A stretch of DNA of 62,640 bases, taken from NCBI RefSeq assembly GCF_020740895.1, contig NZ_JAILXP010000002.1:1-62640 (forward strand), in the 5' to 3' direction. The DNA comes from Streptomyces sp. UNOB3_S3. Its GTDB lineage: Bacteria > Actinomycetota > Actinomycetes > Streptomycetales > Streptomycetaceae. Within the stretch, counting starts at the first letter, position 1. The number at the start of each line of letters is the position of its first letter. Below the pieces are notes generated by a model. That model was not told where the DNA came from. It searched no databases and saw only the letters and a program-made list of their open reading frames with translations. The position numbers were made by a program, and so were the translations under genes. This document shows positions 26,197-35,257 of this stretch, piece after piece.

Positions 26197-26685
26197 ATGA
26201 GCAACACATTCAGCGGCGGAGACTACGACCTCAACCTCAACAACAACGCCACAGCCGTCTTCATCGACCTGCTGATACTGGCAGTCTCCGACCTCGTCCG
26301 GGCCCCTTGGGACTTCCGGTTCGCCGCCCTCCTTACGCTCCAGGACCAGAACATCATGGGCCGCGGAATGGTCGGATTCGATCTCGAGGACATCGACTGG
26401 GGCGCCACTCCCCGGGAACGCGCCCGGAACAAGGAGTTCGTGCTCCGCACCGTCGGACTCGCCCTGAGCCGGCACCGCTGGGAGGAACTGCGCTACGAAC
26501 CCGCCCGCGCCCCGGGCTACCTGCGCGATTTCCATTCCATGGTGCAGGCTTTCGAGCCACCGGACCGCCCGGGCACTGCCACGGATTTCCCAGGACCGCA
26601 CGAGGCGGCCATGGCCTCGTGCGTACAGCACCGCGTGCTCAATGCCCTGCCACACTGGGACGCCTGCATCTTCTGCACGCAATAG
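26197..26685 (+). CDS. hypothetical protein, 162 residues
   Basis: The ATG at 26197 begins a soluble acidic protein with the Asn-rich start YDLNLNNNATAVFIDLLILA, a middle with QDQNIMGRGMVGFDLEDIDW, and a C-terminal Cys pair (ACIFCTQ). Codon use is typical for the genome. There is no signal peptide. I do not recognise a family. It follows the Fic/DUF5958 operon by 88 bases and may be an accessory or immunity-type gene, but nothing in the sequence proves that. Confidence 0.55.
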   Translation: MSNTFSGGDYDLNLNNNATAVFIDLLILAVSDLVRAPWDFRFAALLTLQDQNIMGRGMVGFDLEDIDWGATPRERARNKEFVLRTVGLALSRHRWEELRYEPARAPGYLRDFHSMVQAFEPPDRPGTATDFPGPHEAAMASCVQHRVLNALPHWDACIFCTQ

Positions 26686-26812
26686 CGCGCCGTCCCGCAT
26701 CCTGTTCCCACGCAGGCAACGCCCGGAGATCCCTGCGTAGCTCTCCAGCACGGCGAGGGCCGAGCCGCCGCAACCCGACGACGCAGGCCCGGCCGTCCCC
26801 GTCCTCCTGTGG

Positions 26813-27487
26813 CTAGCGGGCCGATGCGGTCGGCATCTGGCCGTGCAGCGCCTGCTTGATCCGCTCAAGCGTCATGGCGGTGATGGGCTTGATCCTGTCG
26901 GAGGGAACGTTTGCCCCCTGCTTCCAGGTGTACTTGATGCGAGCGACCACCGAGCCCTGCCGGACGTTCATACCGCGGCCCTGCCACCCTTGGCTCGGCG
27001 GGATCTCGAAGTCGTCGGCCTCGTCGCCCGGCGCGATCTTCCCTTCGTCCGCGGTCCCCTTGCCGGCAAACAACGCCGACGCCTGCTCGGGCGTGCGGAA
27101 GGACATCAGCCGCACCGACAACTCCTGGTCCCGCCCGTTGGTGTACGCGGCAATGCCGAGGGCGACCGCCTGCGAGCACCACTGCGGCGGCCACTCCTCG
27201 GACTGGCAGATGGCCGGATCCCCGGAGTCCCAGGCTTTCCGGTTACGGGACTGGTCCAGCTCGGCCGGGACGCTGAACTGATCCGGCAGCGCGGGCTCGA
27301 GCCGTTTGGCGTCCAGGATCATCTCGGCGAGCTCAGGTGCAGCGGTCCGCTTGGCGGGCCCTTCGGCCGGGAACGTCCCGGACCCTCCGTCCGAGCCGCA
27401 GCCGGTGGTCATCGTGACAGCCGCGAGCACCATGGTCAGGGAGGCGACCACAACCCGGGCGCGCACCCTTTGCCTGTACGTGTACAT
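26813..27487 (-). CDS. secreted lipoprotein
   Basis: This 224-residue protein begins at ATG 27487 with an Arg-rich n-region, a hydrophobic core and a lipobox ending TMTTGCGSD, so the Cys near residue 30 would be lipidated and the protein anchored outside the membrane. The mature part contains CQSEEWPPQWCSQ, a likely disulphide, and ARIKYTWKQGANVPSDRIKP. Function is unknown. Its start lies 2 bases beyond the stop of the HTTM-like gene, so it ends the operon that begins at gpsA. Confidence 0.75.
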   Translation of the reverse strand: MYTYRQRVRARVVVASLTMVLAAVTMTTGCGSDGGSGTFPAEGPAKRTAAPELAEMILDAKRLEPALPDQFSVPAELDQSRNRKAWDSGDPAICQSEEWPPQWCSQAVALGIAAYTNGRDQELSVRLMSFRTPEQASALFAGKGTADEGKIAPGDEADDFEIPPSQGWQGRGMNVRQGSVVARIKYTWKQGANVPSDRIKPITAMTLERIKQALHGQMPTASAR

Positions 27488-27489
27488 GA

Positions 27490-28262
27490 TCACCACGATA
27501 CGGGCACGGCGCCCAGCCTCGTCCGCTCCCCTTCGCCCCGCCGGTAACTCCCGCCGATGGTATACGGCGCCGTCTGGAGGATGAGCAGCGCGGGAGGCAG
27601 GGCGACCTCCGTCGCGATGACGGTGAGCGCGATCAGGTGCCAGAGGCGGATGTCCCGGTCGGTGAGGTTTCCCATGTGGCGGAGGACAATTTTGGGGATG
27701 GTGTGCTGGCGCCGGTGGGGGAGCTGGTCTTTGACCTGTGTGTAGGTGTGTATCCATTGGGCGAGGTAGAGGCCGCTGCGGAACTGGGTGGAGCGGTACT
27801 TCTGCCAGGCGCTGTTCCAGTAGATGTCGGTGGTGAGCAGTACGAGGAGGCACTGTGGCCAGGTGTTCGCTGTGCTCAGGCCGTGCTCGATGCGCAGGCC
27901 GTGGCCGAGGTCACCGGCGAGCAGGAGGCAGGTGCAGTCAGCAGGGCGTAGCGGATGGAGTTGGGGCTTTTGAGGTAGTAGAGGAGTTCCATGGTGGCCC
28001 CGGCCAGGACCAGTACGAGCGCGAGGCGGGTGCCGGGCCGGTAGGCGCGAGCGAGGAGTCGGGCCCGGCCGGGGCCGAAGCGGTGTTCGGATATGTAGAG
28101 GGTGAGCGAGCCGGCGGTGAATCGGTTCCAGCCTCCTTGGCCGAAGGCGAGGGTGAACCGCGCCGTGCACACCACGCCGAAGATGATGCGGAATGCCTGG
28201 AGGCGGGCGGGGTCGGTGGGGTGCTGGAAGCCGGAGGCGAGGGCGTCAAGAAACCACGACAC
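27490..28262 (-). pseudogene. HTTM-like membrane protein gene with a frameshift
   Basis: From GTG 28262 the first frame encodes PTDPARLQAFRIIFGVVCTA and LALVLVLAGATMELLYYL, as in HTTM (vitamin K carboxylase-like) membrane proteins. The frame breaks near 27935, and a second frame continues with WPQCLLVLLTTDIYWNSAWQ, IWHL-type helices and LPPALLILQTAPYTI to 27490. The joined product would be about 257 residues with several membrane spans. A one-base indel is the simplest explanation. The start overlaps the end of the preceding small gene. Confidence 0.55.
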
Positions 28263-28607
28263 GGCTGTTCCTGACCTCGAGGGGCTGCTCGCCGGTGGCG
28301 GACAGGACGCGGCCGTGCCCGTCGATCCGGTCGTAGGTGCCGGTGCGGATGAGGTAGATGGTGATGGTCTGGAGGCCGGCCGGACCGGGGAGGAAGCTGC
28401 CCGGGGTGAGGCGCGCGTAGACGTTGACCGGTTCGGTCCGGCCGTGCTTGGTGCCGGTGAGCGAGACGATGGTGAAGGTGCCGCAGCAGAACATGGCCCA
28501 GCCCAGCCGGCTGCCGGGCGGACGGGTGAAGCCGGGGTAGCCATCCACACCACCAGGGCGGCGGTGATGGCGAGCTGGAGCGCGGACAGCACTGTGGATG
28601 CGTGCAT
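28246..28607 (-). pseudogene. small membrane-associated protein gene, frameshifted near its start
   Basis: An N-terminal helix (STVLSALQLAITAALVVWM, from ATG 28607) is in one frame. The body (GWAMFCCGTFTIVSLTGTKH, LQTITIYLIRTGTYDRIDG) is in another frame ending at 28246. One indel near 28545 separates them; otherwise translation could begin at GTG 28548. Together they make about 120 residues with two membrane spans. It overlaps the HTTM-like gene by 17 bases, so the two products probably act together. Confidence 0.45.
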
Positions 28608-28668
28608 GACAGGAAGCCTCCGGGGACGGGAGGAGTGATGGGGTGCGCGCCGGCGACCGGGCGCGGGG

Positions 28669-29682
28669 TCAGCGCTCGGGCTTGGGGGGCCGCTGCATGA
28701 GCGCGGCGACGGCCTCGTCGAGGGTGACCTTTTCGCGCAGCAGCGCGGCGACGACTTCCGTGATCGGCATCTCGACCTGGCGGTCGCGGGCGAGGCCGAG
28801 GATGGCCTGCGCGCTCTTGACGCCTTCGGTGGTCTGCCGGGTGACAGCGGTTGCCTGGGCGACGGTCATGCCGGCGCCGAGGTGGGTGCCGAAGGTGCGG
28901 TTGCGGGAGAGCGGGGAGGAGCAGGTGGCCACCAGGTCGCCCAGGCCGGCGAGTCCGGCGAGGGTGGCCGGGTGGGCGCCCAGGGCGGTGGCCAGGCGGG
29001 TGGTCTCCGCCAGGCCGCGGGTGATGAGCATGGCCGCGGTGTTGTGGCCCAGGCCCATGCCGGTGGCGATACCGACGGCGAGCGCGATGACGTTCTTCAC
29101 CGCGCCGCCCAGCTCGCAGCCGATGACATCCGTGCTGGTGTAGGGGCGGAAGTACGAGGTGTTGCAGGCGGTTTGGAGGCGGCGGGCGGCCTCCTGGTCG
29201 GGGCAGGCGATAGTGGCGGCCGCGGGCCGGCCGGTGACGATCTCCCGGGCGAGGTTCGGGCCCGAGAGCACCGCGATGCGGCTTGCCGGTACGCCTGTGG
29301 CTTCGGCGATGACCTCGCTGGCGCGCTTGCCGGTGTCCTGCTCGATGCCCTTCATCAGGGACACGATCACGGTGCGCGGGCCGATGTGCGGCGCCCAGGC
29401 GGCGAGGTTGTCGCGCAGGGTCTGGGCGGGGATGGAGAGCACGAGGTAGTCCGCGCCGTCCAGCGCGGTCGCCGGATCGGTCGTCGCCGTCAGGTTCGGC
29501 GGCAGGTCGATGTCCGGGAAGTAGGCGGGGTTGCGGTGGCGGGTGGTGATCGCGTCGGCGATCTCGCCCCGGCGGGCGTGCAGGACGACGTCGCTGCCGG
29601 CGTCGGCCGGGACCTTGGCGAACGCGGTACCCCAGGACCCGGCCGAGAACACCGCCGCACGGACGGCACGGTGCTGGCTCAA
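28669..29682 (-). CDS. gpsA: NAD(P)H-dependent glycerol-3-phosphate dehydrogenase
   Basis: This 337-residue enzyme reduces dihydroxyacetone phosphate to sn-glycerol 3-phosphate for phospholipid synthesis. The nucleotide-binding start reads FSAGSWGTAFAKV, with Ser replacing the first Gly of GxGxWGTA. LSIPAQTLRDNLAAW, VSLMKGIEQ, AVLSGPNLAREI and GGAVKNVIALAVGIATGMGL (substrate Lys) are all present, and length is normal. It stands upstream of the HTTM-like and lipoprotein genes on the same strand. It may be a second copy beside a housekeeping gpsA elsewhere, given its accessory surroundings. Confidence 0.9.
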   Translation of the reverse strand: MSQHRAVRAAVFSAGSWGTAFAKVPADAGSDVVLHARRGEIADAITTRHRNPAYFPDIDLPPNLTATTDPATALDGADYLVLSIPAQTLRDNLAAWAPHIGPRTVIVSLMKGIEQDTGKRASEVIAEATGVPASRIAVLSGPNLAREIVTGRPAAATIACPDQEAARRLQTACNTSYFRPYTSTDVIGCELGGAVKNVIALAVGIATGMGLGHNTAAMLITRGLAETTRLATALGAHPATLAGLAGLGDLVATCSSPLSRNRTFGTHLGAGMTVAQATAVTRQTTEGVKSAQAILGLARDRQVEMPITEVVAALLREKVTLDEAVAALMQRPPKPER

Positions 29683-30615
29683 CTCGAGGTCCCTTCGCTG
29701 GACGCGGGGCCGTCGACACGGCGGCCGGGTGCGGGCATCCTATCGACCGTGCCGGGGGCCGCGGGGTCATCCCCGACCAGGCCCGGCACCTGGCCGACGC
29801 CGTCGAAACCACCACCCACCTCTGCTGATCTGGCTCCGTCCATCGTGCCGACCGCCAGAATCCACACCTGTGACGTGCTGTCCCGGGGCCATCAGGCCCA
29901 GGGGAGGCGCAGAGCGGAGTCCTATCAATGGCCGGGCGTATAGGGGGCTACGCGCTCATCGGCGATACGCAGACCACAGCCCTTGTCTGCCGGACGGCGA
30001 CCGGGATCTGTACCCGGCCATACGGCCGTAGCTGTGCCGACACCGCATGAGGCGCGAGCCCGGCTGTTCCCTCGCGCCCGCAGGCGTCAACCCGTGATGA
30101 TGGGCCTGACCCAGCCGGGGATCCGAATGCGATCGTGTGCGCGAACGACACAATCCCTCACAAGGGTGAGCCGCCTCATGCGGGCGACCTCGAACACGCC
30201 ATCATCCCTCGAAGCCCAGGCGAGCCTTGAGATGCGCGCAATCATCGAACATTCGTTCCCGACTTCGCCCTCCCATGCCCGTGACGGGCTTCTGGTCAGC
30301 AGCGTTGTTCCGGACGCCCACCCTCGACCGCTCCCCCATGGAGGTCTCGTGTTCCCGCACTTGACACCGCCACCCTGCTCAACGCGTTCGAATTCGCCCC
30401 CGTTGACAACCGGCCAGGGGCGCAGGCGCGGTTGACGGTTTCTTCGCCTGCGCATTCGACGCTGAACGGGTGGACTTCGAGGCGGCGAGCGTGGCCCTGA
30501 AAGAGCGCCGCGCCCGTGGTCGTGCCGTCGCGAGTGGCCCGGTGAACGGGTCGCATCACGTCGAGGTAGCCGCGCGGACGCCGGGGCGCGATCGTGCCGG
30601 AGGAGAGGGGAGAGC
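29683..30615. other. long intergenic stretch with a possible GH15 start remnant
   Basis: No intact gene is seen. At 29928 an ATG opens MAGRIGGYALIGDTQTTALV, which resembles the beginning of actinobacterial GH15-type (trehalase-like) proteins, but similarity ends after about 22 residues and the frame stops near 30049. The rest shows no coding pattern or clear repeats. Confidence 0.4.
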
Positions 30616-31113
30616 ATGTCGTTTCTGCCGAACATCGTCGGCGCGCACCTGTTATTCGAACACAGAGGCCATGTTCTGTTGGGGTTGCGGCCGCCGGACG
30701 CGCTGTTCGCAGCGAATGTCTGGCACGTTCCAGCGGGGCATGTGGAGCGGGAGAGCGTTCGAGCCTGTGCGGTGCGGGAAGCCGGCGAGGAGCTCGGCGT
30801 CACCGTCATCGAGCCCGACCTCGAGCTTGTACACACCGTGCACCTGCTCGACACCGACGACGCCGAGGCCGTGCCGCGGTTGCAGCTGTTCTTCCGCGTT
30901 CACCGGTGGCACGGCGAGCCACGGCTGATGGAGCCGGACCGGTGTGTGGAGTGGCGGTGGTGGCCGCTGCACGCGCTTCCTGACCCGACGGTGGAGTACA
31001 CGGTCGCGGCGCTGGAGGGCATCGCGAACGGCTGGCCGTACACGGACGTGGCTTGGCGCCCCCGGCGGCAATGCCCCGGCGCCGTCGGCGGCCCACCGGG
31101 CCTGGACGAGTGA
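30616..31113 (+). CDS. Nudix hydrolase with a shortened Nudix box
   Basis: This 165-residue protein starts at ATG 30616 behind GGAGGAGAGGGGAGA. PNIVGAHLLFEHRGHVLLGL and WHVPAGHVERESVRACAVRE-AGEELGV make up the Nudix region. The box has four instead of five residues between the first Gly and Glu (GHVERES), a one-codon deletion compared with the consensus, while REAGEELGV is complete. FFRVHRWHGEPRLMEPDRC follows. The likely substrate is a nucleoside-diphosphate compound, unknown. It is the first gene of the plus-strand gene run that ends near 39.8 kb. Confidence 0.75.
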   Translation: MSFLPNIVGAHLLFEHRGHVLLGLRPPDALFAANVWHVPAGHVERESVRACAVREAGEELGVTVIEPDLELVHTVHLLDTDDAEAVPRLQLFFRVHRWHGEPRLMEPDRCVEWRWWPLHALPDPTVEYTVAALEGIANGWPYTDVAWRPRRQCPGAVGGPPGLDE

Positions 31114-31174
31114 TGCCCTGGCGCTGATCGGCACTTGGCTCGACCACCCACAAGGACCCTTGCTGGAGGCTGCT

Positions 31175-31873
31175 GTGTCCCAATACCTTCCATCCCCCGC
31201 TTCGCCCGCCCGGACCGTGGCCCAGGAGGCCGAGGCCGCGCAGGCGCGACAGGCCATGGTGCGTCGTCCGGAAGAACAGGAGGTCATATCCGACTCGCTG
31301 CTGCGGAAGGCACTGCTGGAAGTGCGGCGGGAGGTGCTGCTGCCGCAGGCCTACGTGCGGCGGGATGCCGGGTATCCCGAGCCGGTGGTGCTGGAGTTGC
31401 TGGACGGTGCGCACCCGGACGACCGGCGGGAGTGGCTCGAGCTCATCTACAGCGGCGCCTCCGTGCTCGCTCAGCGCGACGGAGAAGCACTCGAGGGCCA
31501 GGTGCGCGGGCGGATGCGGGGCGGGCGCATCACGTCGGCGGCGTTCTGGCTGGCGCTGGCTCACCTGGTGCCGGGGCTGGTCCGGGACTTCTCCGCTGAG
31601 CGCCTGACCCTGATCGCGCCGAAGGAGGACTCCTGGGCCATCGTCGGCCCCGACGGGGACGTCGAGGAGGTGGGCCAAAGGCCGGTGTGGGACAAGGTGT
31701 GTGAGGTGTACGCGCGCTGGGAGCGCGCCGGGCGACCGGAGAGGTACCGGCTGGAGTTCGTCTCCGATGGCCGGCAGTACATCACCGCCGGCGCAGGCAC
31801 GGCCGAGCTCGCCTGGGAGCTGCCCACGCTGGCTGGGTCCATCAACGAGATTGAGGGGGAGCGCGGTGAGTGA
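31175..31873 (+). CDS. hypothetical protein upstream of ABC exporter
   Basis: This 232-residue protein starts at GTG 31175, with GGAGG five bases upstream. It is acidic and helical: ARTVAQEAEAAQARQAMVRR, EEQEVISDSLLRKALLEVRR, then SAAFWLALAHLVPGLVRDFS and RYRLEFVSDGRQYITAGAG. No signal peptide, membrane span or known motif is seen. Its last codons overlap the start of the ABC transporter gene (GTGAGTGA), so the proteins are made together. Confidence 0.55.
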   Translation: MSQYLPSPASPARTVAQEAEAAQARQAMVRRPEEQEVISDSLLRKALLEVRREVLLPQAYVRRDAGYPEPVVLELLDGAHPDDRREWLELIYSGASVLAQRDGEALEGQVRGRMRGGRITSAAFWLALAHLVPGLVRDFSAERLTLIAPKEDSWAIVGPDGDVEEVGQRPVWDKVCEVYARWERAGRPERYRLEFVSDGRQYITAGAGTAELAWELPTLAGSINEIEGERGE

Positions 31874-33914
31874 CACGCACACCGACGGGTCGCAGAACCA
31901 TCACGGGGCGAAAGTCCCCGGTCCCCGTCCGAGCCACGGCCCGTTGTTGCCGCTGCCTCCGCAGAGGGCTGCGGCGGCGCCGGATGGCGGGGAGGTCGGT
32001 GACGAGCTGAAGAACGCGTACTGGATGCAGTGGGAGGGGGAAGCCGCCCGGACCAGTGTGTGGCGGATTCTCGGCCGGCTGCCGGCGATCAGCCGCAGAA
32101 TACTCGCCCTGGCCTACCGGGCCGACGCGCGGGCCACGGTCATGGTCGTGGTGTTCCAGGTCGCCTCATCGCTGATGAGCGCCTTCGGACTGCTGGCCTC
32201 GGTGAGCGCGCTCTCCGCCCTCTTCGCCCAGGGCGCGACCTCCGAGCGCATCCACCACGCCCTTCCCTCCCTCGCGCTGGTCGCCGGACTGATGGCGGCG
32301 CAGGGCCTGCTCGACTTCGGTGTCGCCCGCGGGCAAGCGGCTCTCACGCCGAAGGTCCGGCGCGCGGTGGAGCAGGAGCTCTTGCGGCTGAGCTGCCATG
32401 TGCGGCTGGAAGCGGTGGATGACGCCGCGTTCGCCGACGAGGCGAACAAGGCCAACGATCGCGGCCTGTACTACATGCGCCAGTCCGTACCGCAGATGGT
32501 CCAGCTCGCACACGCTGTCCTCGGCCTGGCCGGGGCCGCCGGCGTCCTGGCCATCCTGCACCCGCTGTTACTCCCTCTTCTGGTGCTCTCGGTGATTCCT
32601 CAGGGGTACGCGGCGGTGCGCTCTGCTCGGGCACAGTTCCTCTCCCACAGCCGGTACAGCACGCTCCAGCGCCGTATCCGGCTGTTCACCTGGCTCCTTC
32701 TCGACCGGGACTCCGCTCCGGAAGTGCGTGCGTCCACGGCGCAGCAGGCGTTGCTGGAGGAGCACGAGCGCTTCGCACGGCGGATCGAGACGGAGGATGC
32801 GCGGCTGGGGCGGCAGGAGGCGAACGTCGCGTTGTGGGGACGCGCGGTGGGCGGTCTGGCGGTCGGTGCCACATATGCGGCACTGGGGTGGATGACGGCG
32901 ACGGGGTGGATGCCGCTGGCGGCGGGCGGCGGGGCGTTCCTGGCGATCCGCTCCAGCCGGGGCACGCTGGTGAGCGTCGTGCTGGCCATGCATCAGATCT
33001 ACGAGCATGCTCTGTGGATCGACGACCTGGAGCGGCATCTGGAGCGCTGCCGCGCCCTGCAGCCGCACCGCACGGGCCGGTGCCTCGCGGACGGGGTGAA
33101 GACCATCACCGTCACCGACGTCCACTACACCTACCCCGAGGCCGACCGGGCCGCGCTGCGCGGTGTGTCGATGACGCTGACGGCCGGTTCCACGGTGGCG
33201 TTCGTCGGCGCGAACGGGTCGGGCAAGTCGACCATGGCCAAGCTCTTGGCGGGGCTGTACGCCCCCACGCAAGGCAGCATCTGCTGGGACGGGGTGGAGG
33301 TGCGGGAGGTCGACGCCGAGAGCATCCAGGCTCAGGTCGCCATGGTGCTCCAGGACCCGGTGGCCTGGCCGCTGTCGGCTTTGGCGAATGTCACGATCGG
33401 CGCGGGGACCATCACGGAGGCCGACCCGCAGCGGGCCCTCGCCGCCGTGACCGAATCGGGCGCGGACAAAGTCATCGCCGGCCTGCCCCAGCAGTGGGCC
33501 ACCCCGCTGTCCAAGCGCTTCAAAAACGGGCAGGAACTCTCCGGTGGCAACTGGGCGAAAGTCGCTGTGGCCAGGGGCCTGTACCAGGATGCCGCCGTTC
33601 TTCTGCTGGACGAGCCGACGTCCAGCATGGATGCCCGTGCCGAGCATGCTGTCTACGAGGCCGTCCTCCACGGCGGCCACGGCGAGCGCCGCCGGGACCG
33701 CATCACCGTCCTGATCTCCCACCGCCTCAGCAGCGTGACCAGCTGCGACATGATCTACGTCTTCCGCGACGGGCGCATCATCGAATCCGGCACCCACCAG
33801 GACCTGATGAACCACACCACCGACGACGGCCAACCCGGCGAGTATCGCGAGATGTTCACTCTTCAGGCTTCGGCCTACCAGGCAGCGGCCTCGCCGGAAG
33901 AGGCGGATGGGTGA
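31866..33914 (+). CDS. ABC exporter, fused membrane and ATPase domains
   Basis: This 682-residue half-transporter has an N-terminal extension of about 75 residues, a six-helix membrane domain (MVVVFQVASSLMSAFGLLAS, HPLLLPLLVLSVIPQGYAAV), then an ATPase. Walker A is GANGSGKST, the signature LSGGNWAKVA has Asn for Gln, Walker B is VLLLDEPTSSMD and the switch His is in ISHRLSS. Such proteins dimerise and export peptides, lipids or drugs. The start is GTG 31866 inside the end of the upstream gene; its stop overlaps the MFS gene (GTGA). It probably exports the product of this operon. Confidence 0.85.
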   Translation: MSDTHTDGSQNHHGAKVPGPRPSHGPLLPLPPQRAAAAPDGGEVGDELKNAYWMQWEGEAARTSVWRILGRLPAISRRILALAYRADARATVMVVVFQVASSLMSAFGLLASVSALSALFAQGATSERIHHALPSLALVAGLMAAQGLLDFGVARGQAALTPKVRRAVEQELLRLSCHVRLEAVDDAAFADEANKANDRGLYYMRQSVPQMVQLAHAVLGLAGAAGVLAILHPLLLPLLVLSVIPQGYAAVRSARAQFLSHSRYSTLQRRIRLFTWLLLDRDSAPEVRASTAQQALLEEHERFARRIETEDARLGRQEANVALWGRAVGGLAVGATYAALGWMTATGWMPLAAGGGAFLAIRSSRGTLVSVVLAMHQIYEHALWIDDLERHLERCRALQPHRTGRCLADGVKTITVTDVHYTYPEADRAALRGVSMTLTAGSTVAFVGANGSGKSTMAKLLAGLYAPTQGSICWDGVEVREVDAESIQAQVAMVLQDPVAWPLSALANVTIGAGTITEADPQRALAAVTESGADKVIAGLPQQWATPLSKRFKNGQELSGGNWAKVAVARGLYQDAAVLLLDEPTSSMDARAEHAVYEAVLHGGHGERRRDRITVLISHRLSSVTSCDMIYVFRDGRIIESGTHQDLMNHTTDDGQPGEYREMFTLQASAYQAAASPEEADG

Positions 33915-35257
33915 CGGCCGTGCCGTCCACGGCCCCGGGCGGGTGGCGGGCCCACGCCAGCGTTGCCGCGGCTCCCTGGCGCGATCGCTATTACCGGATC
34001 TTCCTGGCCGCGCGGGTGCTCTCGGCTGCCGGGTCCGCCATCGCGCCGGTCGCCCTGGCGTTCGCCGCCCTGGACGTCGGCGGCACAGCGGCCGCGCTGG
34101 GCGAGGTCCTGGCGGCCGGGTGCCTGCCGCAGCTCCTGGTCGCGCTGATCGGCGGCGTCGCCACCGACCGATACCCGCGCGCCCCGGTCCTGCCGGCCGG
34201 GAACATCGCCCTCGCGGCCTTGCAAATCGTCGCCTCCGTGCTGCTTCTGACCGGTCACGCCGGGGTCCCCGCCCTTGCCGGGCTGTCGGCGGCGAGTGGG
34301 ATGGTCACCGCGTTCCTCGACCCGGCCACGAAGAAGACTCTGCCCTCCCTGGTGGCGCCTGGGCTGCTCCAGCAGGCGAACGCGCTCGCGCAGACGGCGT
34401 TCAACGGCATCAAGGTCCTCGTCCCCGTCGTCGGCGGGCCGCTCATCGCGCTCACCGGGCCGGGCTACGCGGTGGCCTTCGACGCGGTGACGTTCCTCGT
34501 CGCCGCCGTCCTCCTGGCCCAGCTGCCCGAGACCTCAACGTCGGCCACGACCGAACCGGCCACGGCGTGGGCCGGGTTCCAGGACGGATGGCGGGCCTTC
34601 CGTGCGCACGGGTGGCTGATGCTGTGGTCGTTCCAGGGCTGCGTCACCGTGCCGCTGTGGCTGGTCGGCTACGTCCTCCTCGGCCCCGCCTATGCCAAGG
34701 CTCACCTCGGCGGGCCCGCCGGGTACGGGCTGATGGCCACCGGGTGGACCGCCGGGCTCGTCCTCGGCGCCCTCGCCTGCATGCTGTGGTCCCCGCGCCG
34801 GCTCTGCCCGGTCGCCGCGGCCGTCTCGGCGGCCATGGCCATGCCGATGGCCGCCATGGCAGCGGCCGCGCCTCTGCCCGTCCTGCTCACCGCGATCGTC
34901 ACGGCCGGGGCCGCTCTGAACATCTCCGCCGTCTCGTTCAACACTCTGCTCCCTCGCATCGTCGAGCAGCACCGCCTCGGCCGCGTCCTGTCCCTGAACA
35001 CGGCCGTCCAACTGGTCTTCCTGCCGCCCGCCTACCTCCTGGCCGGCCAGACCGCGGTTCGGTTCGGCCTGAACATCACTTTCACCGGCATCGCCGTGGT
35101 CCTGCTGCTGTGCGCCGCGCTACCCCCGTGCCGCGCGGACTTCCGCGCGCTCACCCTCGACCCCCACACGCCACCACCGAAGGAGATCCCCGTGCTCCAT
35201 CCCTCGTTGCCGCCCGGCACCGCGACGACGCCTCCGGCCGCTGGGGAGGAAGCGTGA
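33911..35257 (+). CDS. MFS transporter
   Basis: This 448-residue integral membrane protein has about 12 predicted helices (for example SAAGSAIAPVALAFAALDVG, LLTAIVTAGAALNISAVSF) and the loop motif GGVATDRYPRAPVL after helix 2, as in DHA3-type drug exporters. The GTG start overlaps the ABC stop. A cytosolic tail of about 30 residues, rich in Pro and Thr, follows the last helix. It is a second exporter in the same operon, and either could confer self-resistance. Confidence 0.8.
   Translation: MTAVPSTAPGGWRAHASVAAAPWRDRYYRIFLAARVLSAAGSAIAPVALAFAALDVGGTAAALGEVLAAGCLPQLLVALIGGVATDRYPRAPVLPAGNIALAALQIVASVLLLTGHAGVPALAGLSAASGMVTAFLDPATKKTLPSLVAPGLLQQANALAQTAFNGIKVLVPVVGGPLIALTGPGYAVAFDAVTFLVAAVLLAQLPETSTSATTEPATAWAGFQDGWRAFRAHGWLMLWSFQGCVTVPLWLVGYVLLGPAYAKAHLGGPAGYGLMATGWTAGLVLGALACMLWSPRRLCPVAAAVSAAMAMPMAAMAAAAPLPVLLTAIVTAGAALNISAVSFNTLLPRIVEQHRLGRVLSLNTAVQLVFLPPAYLLAGQTAVRFGLNITFTGIAVVLLLCAALPPCRADFRALTLDPHTPPPKEIPVLHPSLPPGTATTPPAAGEEA

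Noticed and set aside
30087-30854. A minus-strand gene in the intergenic region before the Nudix gene
   Set aside because: Arg/Ser/Pro-rich translation, no motif, and it overlaps the Nudix gene antisense.
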